Assembly: GCA_039934035.1 (NCBI GenBank)
Contig: JBDTMZ010000142.1
Coordinates: 62,001-126,000 of the forward strand
DNA from: Solibacter sp039934035
GTDB lineage: Bacteria > Acidobacteriota > Terriglobia > Bryobacterales > Bryobacteraceae
Length of the DNA stretch: 64,000 bases
Reading direction: 5' to 3'
This document shows, piece after piece, positions 25,697 through 33,766 of this stretch. A program made the translations under genes and the position numbers. The notes beneath the pieces are model-generated. The model made no database searches. It saw nothing but the letters and a program-made list of their open reading frames with translations, and was not told where the DNA came from. Numbering within the stretch: position 1 is the first letter of the stretch; every line of letters begins with the position of its first letter.

Positions 25697-25879
25697 ATGC
25701 CGAATCCCAAACGTAGACACTCCAAGAGGCGGACCAGCACCCGCCGCGCGCACGATGCCCTGAAGGCGTCCGGTCTTTCGGAGTGCCCGAACTGCCACGA
25801 GCCCAAGCTTCCACATCGCGTATGTCCCAAGTGCGGCCAGTACAAGGGCCGTGAAGTAATTGAAGTGGTTGCAGAGTAG
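25697..25879 (+). CDS. rpmF: 50S ribosomal protein L32
   Basis: A 60-residue basic protein beginning MPNPKRRHSKRRTSTRRAHD, the L32 hallmark. It carries a zinc ribbon of the C+ type (CPNCHEPK and CPKCGQYKG) followed by the usual VIEV ending. A GAGGTAGAG ribosome site precedes it. It is 12 bp upstream of plsX. Confidence 0.97.
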   Translation: MPNPKRRHSKRRTSTRRAHDALKASGLSECPNCHEPKLPHRVCPKCGQYKGREVIEVVAE

Positions 25880-25891
25880 CGCCATCCCGAC

Positions 25892-26905
25892 ATGCTGACC
25901 ATTGCGCTGGATGCAATGGGCGGAGACCACGCCCCCCAAGCCGAAGTAGAAGGGGCGGTTCGAGCCGCCGGGAGTTTGGGCGTCAAAGTCCTCCTGGTGG
26001 GCCAGCAGGATGCGGTCCGTCGGGAACTGGAACAGCACGAAGGATACCGCGACCTTCCCATCGAAATCGTACACGCCAGTGAGCGCGTGACCATGGAAGA
26101 CAGCGCCGCCAAAGCGGTGCGTTCCAAGCGGGATAGCTCCATGCGCGTGGCCTCGCGGCTAGTACGCGACGGGTGTGCCCAGGGGTTCGTCTCGGCCGGC
26201 AATACCGGCGCTGTGATGGCCACCGCGAAGATGGTACAAGGCGTAGTGCCCGGCGTGGAACGTCCGGCATTGCTCGGTGTATTTCCCACCATGGCCGGAA
26301 ATCCGGTGGTGCTGGTGGACGTCGGGGCCAATGTGGATTGTTCGCCAGAAATGCTGGCGCAGTTCGCCATCATGGGTGACATCTATTCACGCAACATTCT
26401 GCATCGCCCCAATCCCCGCGTGGGCATTCTGTCCATCGGCGAGGAAGAGCATAAGGGCAACGACCTGACCCGCGCCGCCTGGCCCCTGCTCAAAAACCTG
26501 CGCATCAATTTCATCGGCAATGTGGAAGGCCGCGACATGTACGCCGGCAATGTGGACGTGATTGTCTGCGACGGTTTCACCGGCAATGTCGCCCTCAAAG
26601 TGTCCGAGGGGCTGGTGGACATGTTCAAGAAGCTGTTGCGGGAATCGCTGGAAGCCACGATCAGCGGCAAGATCGGCTACGCACTTTCCAAGAACGCGCT
26701 GAGCAGTTTCCGCAAGCGCCTGGATCACTCCGAATACGGCGGTGCGCCGCTGCTGGGCGTGCGTGGCGGCTGCATCATCGGGCACGGCTCCTCCAACGCC
26801 AACGGCATCAAGAACGCAATTCGGGTGGCGGCGGAATTCTCCGGCGGCAACCTCAATCGCAAGCTCGAAGAAGAATTGATGCGCCTCAGCCAGGCAGGCG
26901 ACTAA
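25892..26905 (+). CDS. plsX: Phosphate acyltransferase PlsX
   Basis: This 337-residue enzyme begins MLTIALDAMGGDHAPQ, as in PlsX. It has the conserved SAGNTGAVMA, DVGANVDCSPE and GFTGNVALKVSEG segments. It makes acyl-phosphate from acyl-ACP and phosphate for PlsY, the first step of phospholipid synthesis, at the membrane surface. It follows rpmF as in many bacteria, but the fab genes that usually come next are absent; a FabF-like gene appears only at 52.6 kb. A hairpin repeat follows the stop. Confidence 0.96.
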   Translation: MLTIALDAMGGDHAPQAEVEGAVRAAGSLGVKVLLVGQQDAVRRELEQHEGYRDLPIEIVHASERVTMEDSAAKAVRSKRDSSMRVASRLVRDGCAQGFVSAGNTGAVMATAKMVQGVVPGVERPALLGVFPTMAGNPVVLVDVGANVDCSPEMLAQFAIMGDIYSRNILHRPNPRVGILSIGEEEHKGNDLTRAAWPLLKNLRINFIGNVEGRDMYAGNVDVIVCDGFTGNVALKVSEGLVDMFKKLLRESLEATISGKIGYALSKNALSSFRKRLDHSEYGGAPLLGVRGGCIIGHGSSNANGIKNAIRVAAEFSGGNLNRKLEEELMRLSQAGD

Positions 26906-26916
26906 GCAGCCAGGTG

Positions 26917-26946
26917 GAACAGGCCATCGTTTTGCGTGGCCTGTTC
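26917..26946. repeat. Palindromic repeat/hairpin after plsX
   Basis: A perfect 10-bp stem (GAACAGGCCA/TGGCCTGTTC) encloses a 10-nt loop containing TTTT. A further half copy, GCGGCCTGTTGGC, follows around 26951-26963. It belongs to the dispersed GGACAGGCC family and may end the plsX transcript. Confidence 0.6.
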
Positions 26947-27053
26947 GCTTCGCGCGGCCTGTTGGCTTCGCCAAGCGGTCCGCACGGGCGGTCGCATACC
27001 ATCGTTCATCCCCCGCCGCGTGCCCCGTCCCGGCGAGTTTCCGTGCGCGCCGC

Positions 27054-27059
27054 TATAAT
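27054..27059 (+). promoter_or_regulatory. Consensus -10 box (TATAAT)
   Basis: A perfect TATAAT lies 21 bp before the GTG start at 27080, with the CAGGAGT ribosome site in between. No clear -35 hexamer is visible. Confidence 0.5.
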
Positions 27060-27079
27060 ACGTTGACAGGAGTTTAACC

Positions 27080-27439
27080 GTGACCATTCTCAAACTGGCA
27101 GCTTGTTCCCTCTTCTTCACGCTCGCCGCCATGGCGCAGGGCGTAGCGGGTAAATGGACGGCCGCCATCGACACCCAGATCGGTGTACAAAACTACACCT
27201 ACGATTTCAAAGTGGACGGCGAGAAACTTACCGGCACCGCGAAGAGCGACATGAGCGGCAGCCCTATTACGGAAGGCGCCGTCAAAGGCAACACCATCAC
27301 CTTCTCCGAGATGCTGACGTTCCAGGACATGACGATCAAAGTGACCTATACCGGCACAATCAGCGGCGACGAAATCAAATTCAATCGCAAGGTGGGCGAT
27401 CTCGCCAGCGAGGATTTTGTCGCCAAACGCGCCAAGTGA
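27080..27439 (+). CDS. Small secreted beta-rich protein of unknown function
   Basis: A 119-residue protein with a signal peptide (MTILKLAACSLFFTLAAMAQ). The mature domain has alternating strands and repeated GKW, GEKLTGTA, GSPITEGAVKG and GDEIKFNRKVG segments. This up-down beta pattern looks like a small lipocalin-like or avidin-like barrel, and similar proteins appear common in acidobacteria, but the function is unknown. The start is GTG 27080 with AGGAG upstream. It ends 2 bp before the ABC ATPase gene, so it may head that operon. Confidence 0.8.
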   Translation: MTILKLAACSLFFTLAAMAQGVAGKWTAAIDTQIGVQNYTYDFKVDGEKLTGTAKSDMSGSPITEGAVKGNTITFSEMLTFQDMTIKVTYTGTISGDEIKFNRKVGDLASEDFVAKRAK

Positions 27440-27441
27440 AC

Positions 27442-28470
27442 ATGGGCATCGGGATCCGCATCGAAAACCTGCGCAAAGTCTTCGACACCCCGCCGCCCAT
27501 GGCCGGACGCGGGGCGGGATTTTCGTTCACGCCCGCCCGCTCCGGTCGCAAAGACACGTCGCCGAAGAAGTTCGAACTGGTGGCGCTCGACGGCGTGTCC
27601 TTCGAGATTCGCGCGGGCGAGATTTTTGGTCTATTGGGTCCCAACGGCGCCGGAAAATCGACCACCATCGGCATTCTGACCACGCGCACGCAACCCACCA
27701 GCGGGCGCGCCATCATCGGCGAGTACGACGTGTGGCAGGAGCAGGTGAAGGCCAAGCGCCTGATCGGCGTGGTGCCGCAGCGGCCGAATCTGGATTTCTC
27801 GCTGACCGCGCGCGAGATCCTGACCTTTCACGGCGCATATTTCGGGCAGAGTTTTCGCGAGCGCGAGCGCCGGGCCGACGAACTACTGGAGAAATTCAAA
27901 CTCACCGACCGCGCCACGCACATGGTGCGCACCTTCTCGGGCGGCATGATGCAGCGTCTCTCGATCGCGCGCGCCATGATGCACGATCCCGAGGTGATGT
28001 TCCTGGACGAGCCCAGCGCCGGGCTGGATCCGCAGACGCGATTACTGCTGTGGGATACCATCCGCGAATACAACCGCCTCGGCAAAACCATTGTGCTCAC
28101 CACGCATTACATGGATGAGGCCGACGCGCTGTGCCACCGCCTCGCTATCATCGATCACGGCAAGATTATCGCCGAAGGCACGCCCACCGAACTGAAGGCG
28201 ACCATCCCGGGCGGCTATCTTCTGCGCCTGCGCTTCGACCGGATTTCCGAGGCGCTGCTGAACGATCTGCGCGCGCTGCCGGGCGTCACCGAGGTGCGTT
28301 CGGCGGAAGCGTGTTCGGTGGATGTGTACGCGGGCAGCGGCGGTCCGCTGATCGGACCCATCGTCAATGCGGCGGTGGCGGCGGGCATGGAACTACGCGA
28401 CGTACATATACAGGAGCCGAGTCTGGAGACTCTGTTCCTGCACCACACCGGAAGGAGCCTGCGGGATTGA
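27442..28470 (+). CDS. ABC-2 type exporter ATPase
   Basis: This 342-residue ATPase has Walker A GPNGAGKST, signature FSGGMMQR, Walker B VMFLDEPSAGLD and switch His in LTTHYMDEAD. A C-terminal domain of about 80 residues follows, as in DrrA/CcmA-type drug or polysaccharide exporters. Between the first strand (RIENLRKVFDT) and Walker A there is an extra Pro/Gly/Arg-rich segment of about 30 residues not usual in the family. Its TGA overlaps the TTG start of the permease gene, so they form one transporter. The substrate is unknown. Confidence 0.92.
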   Translation: MGIGIRIENLRKVFDTPPPMAGRGAGFSFTPARSGRKDTSPKKFELVALDGVSFEIRAGEIFGLLGPNGAGKSTTIGILTTRTQPTSGRAIIGEYDVWQEQVKAKRLIGVVPQRPNLDFSLTAREILTFHGAYFGQSFRERERRADELLEKFKLTDRATHMVRTFSGGMMQRLSIARAMMHDPEVMFLDEPSAGLDPQTRLLLWDTIREYNRLGKTIVLTTHYMDEADALCHRLAIIDHGKIIAEGTPTELKATIPGGYLLRLRFDRISEALLNDLRALPGVTEVRSAEACSVDVYAGSGGPLIGPIVNAAVAAGMELRDVHIQEPSLETLFLHHTGRSLRD

Positions 28471-29237
28471 ACTGGAAAACGTTTTACGCCCTGCTTGCGC
28501 GAGACGCACATGTGGCGCGCCGCAACCTGGGTCCGACACTCCTGCAGAATCTGCTGCAGCCGCTGCTCTTCACTTTCGTCTTCGGCAAAGTGATGACCGG
28601 GAGCGGCATGATGCCCGCTTCCTACAAGAACATGCTGCTGCCGGGCGTGATGGCGATCAGCATGGTGATGGCGGGAGTGCAGGCGGTGGCCATGCCGTTA
28701 ATCACCGAATTTCAATTTACGCGCGAGATTGAGGACCGACTGCTGGCCCCGATCGAGGTCGGCTGGCTGGCGGTGGCGAAGATTGTGACGGGCATGATTC
28801 AGGCGATGGCGGCGGGCCTGGTGGTGATTCCAGCGGCGTGGCTGATCATGGGGTCGGGAGTGACGCTGGATTTCACGCACCCGGTGGAGTTTCTGCTGGT
28901 GGCTTTGCTGGTGGCGGGATTCTCGTCGACCGGAGGGCTGGCGCTGGGCTGCAGCGTGGGCCAGACGCAGATTGGGCTAATGTTCAGCCTGGTACTGGCG
29001 CCGATGATGATGTTCGGCTGCGCATACTACCCGTGGAGCGCTCTGGAATCGTTCCCGCTTTTGCACATCGCGGTGCTGGTCAATCCGCTGGTTTATGCCA
29101 GCGAGGGACTGCGCGGCGCGCTGGTGCCGCAGGTGCCGCATATGAATACGCTGGTGGTGATTGGGGCGCTGACGGCGATCGACCTGTGCCTGCTCTTCCT
29201 GGGGCTGAAGAAGTTCCGCCAGAAGGCCGTCAGCTAG
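28467..29237 (+). CDS. ABC-2 type exporter permease
   Basis: A 256-residue inner-membrane protein with six hydrophobic segments and the ABC-2 family motif near the C terminus (NPLVYASEGLRGALVP). The TTG start at 28467 overlaps the ATPase stop and is preceded by GGAAGGAG. It forms the membrane channel for the adjacent ATPase. The next gene begins 1 bp after its stop. Confidence 0.92.
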   Translation: MNWKTFYALLARDAHVARRNLGPTLLQNLLQPLLFTFVFGKVMTGSGMMPASYKNMLLPGVMAISMVMAGVQAVAMPLITEFQFTREIEDRLLAPIEVGWLAVAKIVTGMIQAMAAGLVVIPAAWLIMGSGVTLDFTHPVEFLLVALLVAGFSSTGGLALGCSVGQTQIGLMFSLVLAPMMMFGCAYYPWSALESFPLLHIAVLVNPLVYASEGLRGALVPQVPHMNTLVVIGALTAIDLCLLFLGLKKFRQKAVS

Positions 29238-29238
29238 C

Positions 29239-30387
29239 ATGGCCGCCGCCGACCCGATCCTCGCCTTTGCGCAGGCTCACGAGGCCGAGATGGTGGCGGC
29301 GATCCGGCGCTTCGTGGAGTGCGAATCGCCCAGTGACGACAGCGCGGCGGTCAATCGCTTCGTGGATCTGGTGGCCGCAGAAGTGGCGCCGTACGCCAAG
29401 GTGAAGACGTACCCGGGCGGAAAATTCGGGCGGCTGCTGGTGGCCGAGATGCAAGTGCCGGGGCGGAAGAAGTCCGGGCAGGTGTTGGCGCTGGCGCACT
29501 CGGACACGGTATGGCCGCTGGGGACTCTACGCGGCATGCCGTTTCGCCAGAGCGACGGGCGCCTATGGGGTCCGGGCGTGCTCGACATGAAGGCGGGGAT
29601 CGTGTTCTTCCTCTTCGCGGTACGCGCGCTGCGCGAGTTGGGGATCGCCGCCGGGTCAAAAGTGCTGCTGCAATTGAATCCCGACGAGGAAGTGGGCAGC
29701 CCGGCATCGCGGGCGATGATCCGGAAGAATGCGCAGCGCAGCAAGGCGGTGCTGGTGCTGGAACCGGGCACGGGGCTGACCGGCAAGTTGAAGACGGCAC
29801 GCAAGGGCGTGGGCGATTTCCGGGTGACGGTGCGTGGCCGGGCATCGCACGCGGGCGTGGATTTCGAGGCGGGCGCGAGCGCGGTAGTGGAACTGGCGCG
29901 CCAGATCGAGCGCATCGCCGGATTCACGGATTTAAAGCGCGGCATCACGGTGAATCCGGGAGTGGTGGGCGGCGGCACACGGAGCAATGTCGTGGCGGCC
30001 GAGGCGTGGGCGCATGTCGATATACGGGTCTTGCGGATGCGCGACGCGGCCGGATTGGAACAGAAGTTCGCCGGGCTGAGGACGTTCGATAAGCGGTGCG
30101 CGATTGAGGTGGCGGGCGGATTGAACCGGCCGCCGATGGAGCGTAGTAAGGGGATCGTGGCGCTCTTCCGGAAGGCGCGGGAGTTGGGGCGTGAGCTCGG
30201 CGTGGAGTTGGAGGAATCGCTGACCGGCGGCGGGTCCGACGGGAACTTTACGGCGGCCCTGGGAATCCCGACGCTGGACGGTCTTGGCGCCGTGGGAGAG
30301 GGCGCGCATGCCGCCAACGAAAGCCTGCTGGTGGCGCGCATGGCGGACCGCACCGCGTTGCTCGCGAAGTTGCTCGCCGCACTCTAG
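29239..30387 (+). CDS. M20-family metallopeptidase (glutamate carboxypeptidase-like)
   Basis: This 382-residue enzyme has the M20 metal sites: His in LALAHSDTVWP, Asp in GPGVLDMKAG, Glu pair in PDEEVGS, a later acidic ligand near EPGTG, and His in GEGAHAANE. A dimerisation domain (KGVGDFRVTVRGRASHAG) sits in the middle. It most resembles carboxypeptidase G2-type enzymes that remove C-terminal Glu from peptides or folates. There is no signal peptide, so it is cytoplasmic. It lies in the ABC exporter operon; a link between them is unclear. Confidence 0.9.
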   Translation: MAAADPILAFAQAHEAEMVAAIRRFVECESPSDDSAAVNRFVDLVAAEVAPYAKVKTYPGGKFGRLLVAEMQVPGRKKSGQVLALAHSDTVWPLGTLRGMPFRQSDGRLWGPGVLDMKAGIVFFLFAVRALRELGIAAGSKVLLQLNPDEEVGSPASRAMIRKNAQRSKAVLVLEPGTGLTGKLKTARKGVGDFRVTVRGRASHAGVDFEAGASAVVELARQIERIAGFTDLKRGITVNPGVVGGGTRSNVVAAEAWAHVDIRVLRMRDAAGLEQKFAGLRTFDKRCAIEVAGGLNRPPMERSKGIVALFRKARELGRELGVELEESLTGGGSDGNFTAALGIPTLDGLGAVGEGAHAANESLLVARMADRTALLAKLLAAL

Positions 30388-30406
30388 CGGAAGGCACGGC
30401 GGCCGA

Positions 30407-31339
30407 ATGAGTCCCATGCCCAGTTCCGAAAAGGCGCCCGTGAAGTTCGCACACCGGGTGGGGGCCGGAATCCTGATCGGGATCCTGCTAGCCATTTTCA
30501 GTTTCCAGGGATTGACCGAGGTCAAGATCGGCGCCGGAGATTTCGGGTGGGCCACCAGGGAGGCCGCGCTTCTGCTTCGCGGAGAAAAGCCGCTGAGCCT
30601 GGCAGTCGGGTTCGATTGGGTGCCGTACCCGCTCACCGCCGCGCTGTTCGGGATTCCCTTCTGCCGGCTGCAGCCGGAGTTGGCCGGGGCGCTCTTCATC
30701 GGAATCAGTTCGGGCCTGCTCGGGTTTGCGATCACGCGCCGCGGCTGGAACCGGCTGTTGATCTTCGCTTCCTACCCCTACTGGGCCGCGGTGCTGACGG
30801 TGCAGTGGTCGCCGTTGATGATGGCGGCGGCGTTGTTGCCCTGGCTCTATCCGGTAGTGATCGCCAAGCCCAATATCGGCTTTCCGGTGGCGTTGCGCGC
30901 GATGCACCGCAACGGGTTGATTGTGGCCGCGCTCTTGACCTTGGCCACCCTGCTGATTCAGCCGGACTGGCCACTGGTGTGGTGGAAACAGACCCGGGGA
31001 TACCAGGGTTTCATTCCCATTTGGGGCATCGGCTGCGTATTGCTGGTGGTGCTTCGATGGGCGCGGCACGATGCCGGCTCACGGTGGCTGCTGCTGATGG
31101 GAGTAATTCCGCAGCGCTGGTATTACGATGCCTTCCTGCTCTGGTTGATTCCCGAGACGACCGCGGAACTGGTGGCCGCCGGGGTATTGAGCTGGGGGGC
31201 GTTTCTTGCGACGCCGGCGACCCGGACGATCCAGCAGGTTGCGCTCATCTCCACGGTGTTTAACTATTTGCCGATGTTGGGCATTGTGCTGGTCCGCAAA
31301 TACCGGAAATCAGCAGAGGGCGAGAGTCTGGATCTTTAG
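30407..31339 (+). CDS. Hypothetical multi-pass membrane protein
   Basis: A 310-residue protein with a short cytoplasmic N terminus and about eight hydrophobic segments, starting with VGAGILIGILLAIFSFQGL. The periplasmic loop after helix 1 contains KIGAGDFGWATREA. The overall pattern of D-W/F loops and helices recalls polyprenyl-phosphate-dependent glycosyltransferase membrane proteins, but no catalytic motif can be named, so it stays hypothetical. Start ATG 30407 lies 19 bp after the peptidase stop; ATG 30416 is an alternative. Confidence 0.75.
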   Translation: MSPMPSSEKAPVKFAHRVGAGILIGILLAIFSFQGLTEVKIGAGDFGWATREAALLLRGEKPLSLAVGFDWVPYPLTAALFGIPFCRLQPELAGALFIGISSGLLGFAITRRGWNRLLIFASYPYWAAVLTVQWSPLMMAAALLPWLYPVVIAKPNIGFPVALRAMHRNGLIVAALLTLATLLIQPDWPLVWWKQTRGYQGFIPIWGIGCVLLVVLRWARHDAGSRWLLLMGVIPQRWYYDAFLLWLIPETTAELVAAGVLSWGAFLATPATRTIQQVALISTVFNYLPMLGIVLVRKYRKSAEGESLDL

Positions 31340-31340
31340 G

Positions 31341-32444
31341 TTAGGCGAGGGCCAAATTGGCCTGGGCGTTGATGTCGAGGGCCGCGAACTCTCCCCGCCG
31401 GTATTTGGGGATGGCTGCCGCGGCGATCATGGCGGCATTATCGGTGGACAGTCCGAAGGACGGGAAGTGAACGGTGTAGGGCTGACGTCCGCGGCGGGCG
31501 GCGGCGCGCAAGCCGGAGTTGCAGGCCACTCCGCCGGAAACGATCAGCGAGCGGGCTCCTATGGATTCCGCCGCCGAGGCCGCGCGGGTGAGCAATTCGT
31601 GAATCACCGCGTGTTGGAACGAAGCCAATAGGTCTAGTGTTTGCTTCGGTGTGACCTCCAGCCACTGTTCCACGGTGGGGTGCGGACAGGCGGCCAGCAG
31701 GGCTTTACGGCGGGCGATTTCGTCCGCCAGGCCGTGCGCCTCCACCCAGCGGAGCACGGCGGTTTTATGGCCGCTGAAGCTGAAATCGAGCGCGTTGCCT
31801 TTCATTTTGGCAAAGGTGAACGGCACAGCCCGGGGATCGCCATGCGGCGCCAGGAGATCGATGAGCGGGCCGCCCGGATAGCCCAGTCCGAGGAGTTTGC
31901 CCACTTTGTCGAAGGCCTCGCCGGCGGCATCGTCGCGGGTGCGCCCGAGCAGGCGGTAGGCGCCATCCTCATGGACTTCGAACAGGTGTGTGTGGCCGCC
32001 GGAAGCCACCAGCGCCAGCACCGGGAATTCGACCGGCGTGCCATCGCGCCGCGCTTCCAGGATGACCGCATGGATGTGGCCTTCGATGTGATTGACGCCG
32101 ATGAGCGGCACTCCGCTGGCGAAACTGAGGCTCTTGGCGTAGGTGAGGCCGACGAGGAGGGAGCCGACCAGGCCCGGGCCGACCGTGACGGCGATGGCGG
32201 CCAGGCCGGACAGGCGGGTGGAGGATTGCAGCAGCGCCTGGCGCACCACCGGAACGATGGCGCGCAGATGCTCGCGGGAGGCCAGTTCGGGCACCACACC
32301 GCCGTACTTCACATGGGTGGCGAATTGGGAAGCGACCACACTGGAAAGCACCGAATCGGCGACGCCTTCGCCAGGGAGATCGGCGGCCGAAACCACGGCG
32401 GCGGCGGTTTCATCGCACGAGGATTCGATGCCTAAAATACGCAC
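31341..32444 (-). CDS. tsaD: tRNA N6-adenosine threonylcarbamoyltransferase TsaD
   Basis: This 367-residue enzyme starts with VRILGIESSCDETAAAVV. The GTG at 32444 is preferred over an upstream ATG because it gives the canonical N terminus and leaves a 5-bp gap to the preceding gene. Metal ligands His119 and His123 are in NHIEGHIHA, with the ASGGHT and FSFSGHKTA motifs following. It transfers the threonylcarbamoyl group to A37 of ANN-reading tRNAs with TsaB and TsaE, which are not in this window. It converges on the membrane-protein gene with only 1 bp between stops. Confidence 0.95.
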   Translation of the reverse strand: MRILGIESSCDETAAAVVSAADLPGEGVADSVLSSVVASQFATHVKYGGVVPELASREHLRAIVPVVRQALLQSSTRLSGLAAIAVTVGPGLVGSLLVGLTYAKSLSFASGVPLIGVNHIEGHIHAVILEARRDGTPVEFPVLALVASGGHTHLFEVHEDGAYRLLGRTRDDAAGEAFDKVGKLLGLGYPGGPLIDLLAPHGDPRAVPFTFAKMKGNALDFSFSGHKTAVLRWVEAHGLADEIARRKALLAACPHPTVEQWLEVTPKQTLDLLASFQHAVIHELLTRAASAAESIGARSLIVSGGVACNSGLRAAARRGRQPYTVHFPSFGLSTDNAAMIAAAAIPKYRRGEFAALDINAQANLALA

Positions 32445-32449
32445 TCCCT

Positions 32450-32737
32450 CTACCTTAGCGCGTCTTCGGAGCATTCCAGGATGAGGCGCTCCATGGGACT
32501 GTTGCGGGGACGGACGCCGCGGCGGGCGCCGTAGTTGAGTAATCCCGAGGTCTTCCAGACGCAGCGCTGGGCGGAGCGCTGCAACTCGTGAAGGTAAGGG
32601 CGGGCGGGGTGGCCCGGCTCCAGGATTGCGAGGGTTTCGTTGGCGGTGTTGACGATGATGGTGAATTCGTCGTTCAGGTCGTGCGCGGCGGCGGCGGCCA
32701 CGGCACAGGCCCGGTCCACTTGATTGAGTCTTTCCAC
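32450..32737 (-). CDS. Stand-alone HisKA-like (dimerisation/phosphoacceptor) small protein
   Basis: A 95-residue protein with GTG start at 32737. The segment AAAAAHDLNDEFTIIVNTAN, followed by an acidic linker and a second helix (ELQRSAQRCVWKTSGLLNYG), matches the two-helix dimerisation domain of histidine kinases with its H-D-x-N box. The ATPase domain is absent. It could be a phosphotransfer protein, a decoy, or a truncated kinase. It is 5 bp upstream of tsaD and cotranscribed with it. No response regulator is adjacent. Confidence 0.65.
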   Translation of the reverse strand: MERLNQVDRACAVAAAAAHDLNDEFTIIVNTANETLAILEPGHPARPYLHELQRSAQRCVWKTSGLLNYGARRGVRPRNSPMERLILECSEDALR

Positions 32738-32870
32738 ATTCGCAGGCTAACTGGCGAGCCGGGAGGGTTCAGGATGCGGAAGAAGTTAAGCGGTTTAGAA
32801 TCAATCGAAAATTTGCAGAATGTTTGCGAAATGAAAAGGCTTCTTCAGGTTCAATGGTGGGCGGCTCTAC

Positions 32871-32928
32871 GGCATTTTGGGAGGCGCGGCGGCATTTTGG
32901 GAGCGCGGCGGAATTTTGGGAGCGCGGC
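32871..32928. repeat. Three-unit 19-20 bp tandem repeat
   Basis: Units at 32871-32890, 32891-32909 and 32910-32928 share GGCATTTTGGGAGCGCGGC with one inserted G in the first and one C-to-A change in the third. They are contiguous, with no spacers, so this is not a CRISPR. They lie in the 263-bp gap between two minus-strand genes, just beyond the terminator of the outer-membrane gene. Confidence 0.7.
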
Positions 32929-32939
32929 GGCATGCCGGC

Positions 32940-32975
32940 AAAAAGGCCGCGGTGCCCAGGGGGGAAGCCGCGGCC
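32940..32975 (-). terminator. Rho-independent terminator of the outer-membrane barrel gene
   Basis: On the minus strand the stem GGCCGCGG/CCGCGGCC encloses a 15-nt loop and is followed by TTTTT. It begins 25 bp after the stop at 33001. Confidence 0.7.
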
Positions 32976-33000
32976 GAAGGGGTTAGTAAGGTGCAAACAA

Positions 33001-33636
33001 CTACATCTGAACGCTAATACCAACCATGGGGACAATGTCGTGCAAAATGCTGCCGTATTTGGTGCCCGGTGCCGGGGTGATCAGTTCCGTGGGGAAGGCC
33101 GTAATGTAGTCGCGGACTTCGGTACGGATGAAAACGTTTCGGGTGATGGCGAACTTCACGCCACCGCCCACGCTGGCCATGGGCTTCAACTGGGAAGTTT
33201 TGGTGAAGTACCCGAACTGGCTCAGGGGCTGATAGGCCGCTTCCTTGCCGGTGCCCTGGAAGTATTTCATGCCACCGCCGAGGGCCGCAAAGAGCTGCAC
33301 TTTGCCTTCGTTGCGCGTGGTTTTGATGATCAGATCGTAGTGCACCACGTGGGACATACCGGAGAAGGTGGCCTCGGTGCCGCCGCTCTTGAGTTTCAGG
33401 TTGCTCTGCAGGTAGTTGTAGCGAATCTCGCCGCCGAAATGCGCGCTCTGGTTAAAGCCGATGTAGCCGCCGAAGGCGGCTCCCGGCTGAAAGCCCGCGG
33501 TGGCAGTACTCGACCCGCCGACATTGACGGTGTTCAGGAAGCCGAGGCCTCCGGTGCCGCCGAACTCCCACTGCTGCGAAAAAGCTGCCGTGCCGGCCGC
33601 GGTGAGGATGAGAATCGACTTCAAAAACGTCTTCAT
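33001..33636 (-). CDS. Outer-membrane beta-barrel protein
   Basis: This 211-residue protein has a signal peptide (MKTFLKSILILTAAGTAAFSQ). About eight amphipathic strands follow, with alternating Gly/aromatic pattern (GGTGGLGFLNTV, FGGYIGFNQSAHFGGEIRYNY, LFAALGGGMKYF). The C-terminal strand ends in a hydrophobic pattern (IVPMVGISVQM), typical of OmpA/OmpW-like barrels, although a terminal Phe is lacking. The ATG at 33636 is chosen for its AAGGAG site. The start and ribosome site form the first unit of a six-unit tandem repeat. The function is unknown, probably structural or porin-like. Confidence 0.85.
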   Translation of the reverse strand: MKTFLKSILILTAAGTAAFSQQWEFGGTGGLGFLNTVNVGGSSTATAGFQPGAAFGGYIGFNQSAHFGGEIRYNYLQSNLKLKSGGTEATFSGMSHVVHYDLIIKTTRNEGKVQLFAALGGGMKYFQGTGKEAAYQPLSQFGYFTKTSQLKPMASVGGGVKFAITRNVFIRTEVRDYITAFPTELITPAPGTKYGSILHDIVPMVGISVQM

Positions 33637-33747
33637 GTGCAATCTCCTTGCTTCATGTGCAATCGCTCGCTTCCTGCGCAAATTGCTTGGTTCATGTGCA
33701 ATTGCTTGGTTCCTGTGCAATTGCTCGCTTCCTGCGCAAACCGCTTG
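33631..33747. repeat. Six-unit 19-20 bp tandem repeat covering the start codon
   Basis: Contiguous units lie at 33631-33650, 33651-33669, 33670-33689, 33690-33708, 33709-33727 and 33728-33747. The + strand consensus is YTTCMTGTGCAATTGCTYG. The first unit holds the start codon and the AAGGAG ribosome site of the barrel gene on the minus strand; in the other units the ribosome site has decayed to AAGCAA or GAGCGA-like forms. Units are adjacent, so this is a tandem duplication, not a CRISPR. Confidence 0.85.
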
Positions 33748-33766
33748 CCGGCGACTTCCGCGGTGG

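Noticed and set aside
32871..32928. Possible CRISPR or binding-site array
   Set aside because: Only three adjacent units without spacers, downstream of a terminator.
33631..33747. Possible CRISPR array
   Set aside because: Units are contiguous 19-20 bp tandem copies without spacers, and no cas genes are present.
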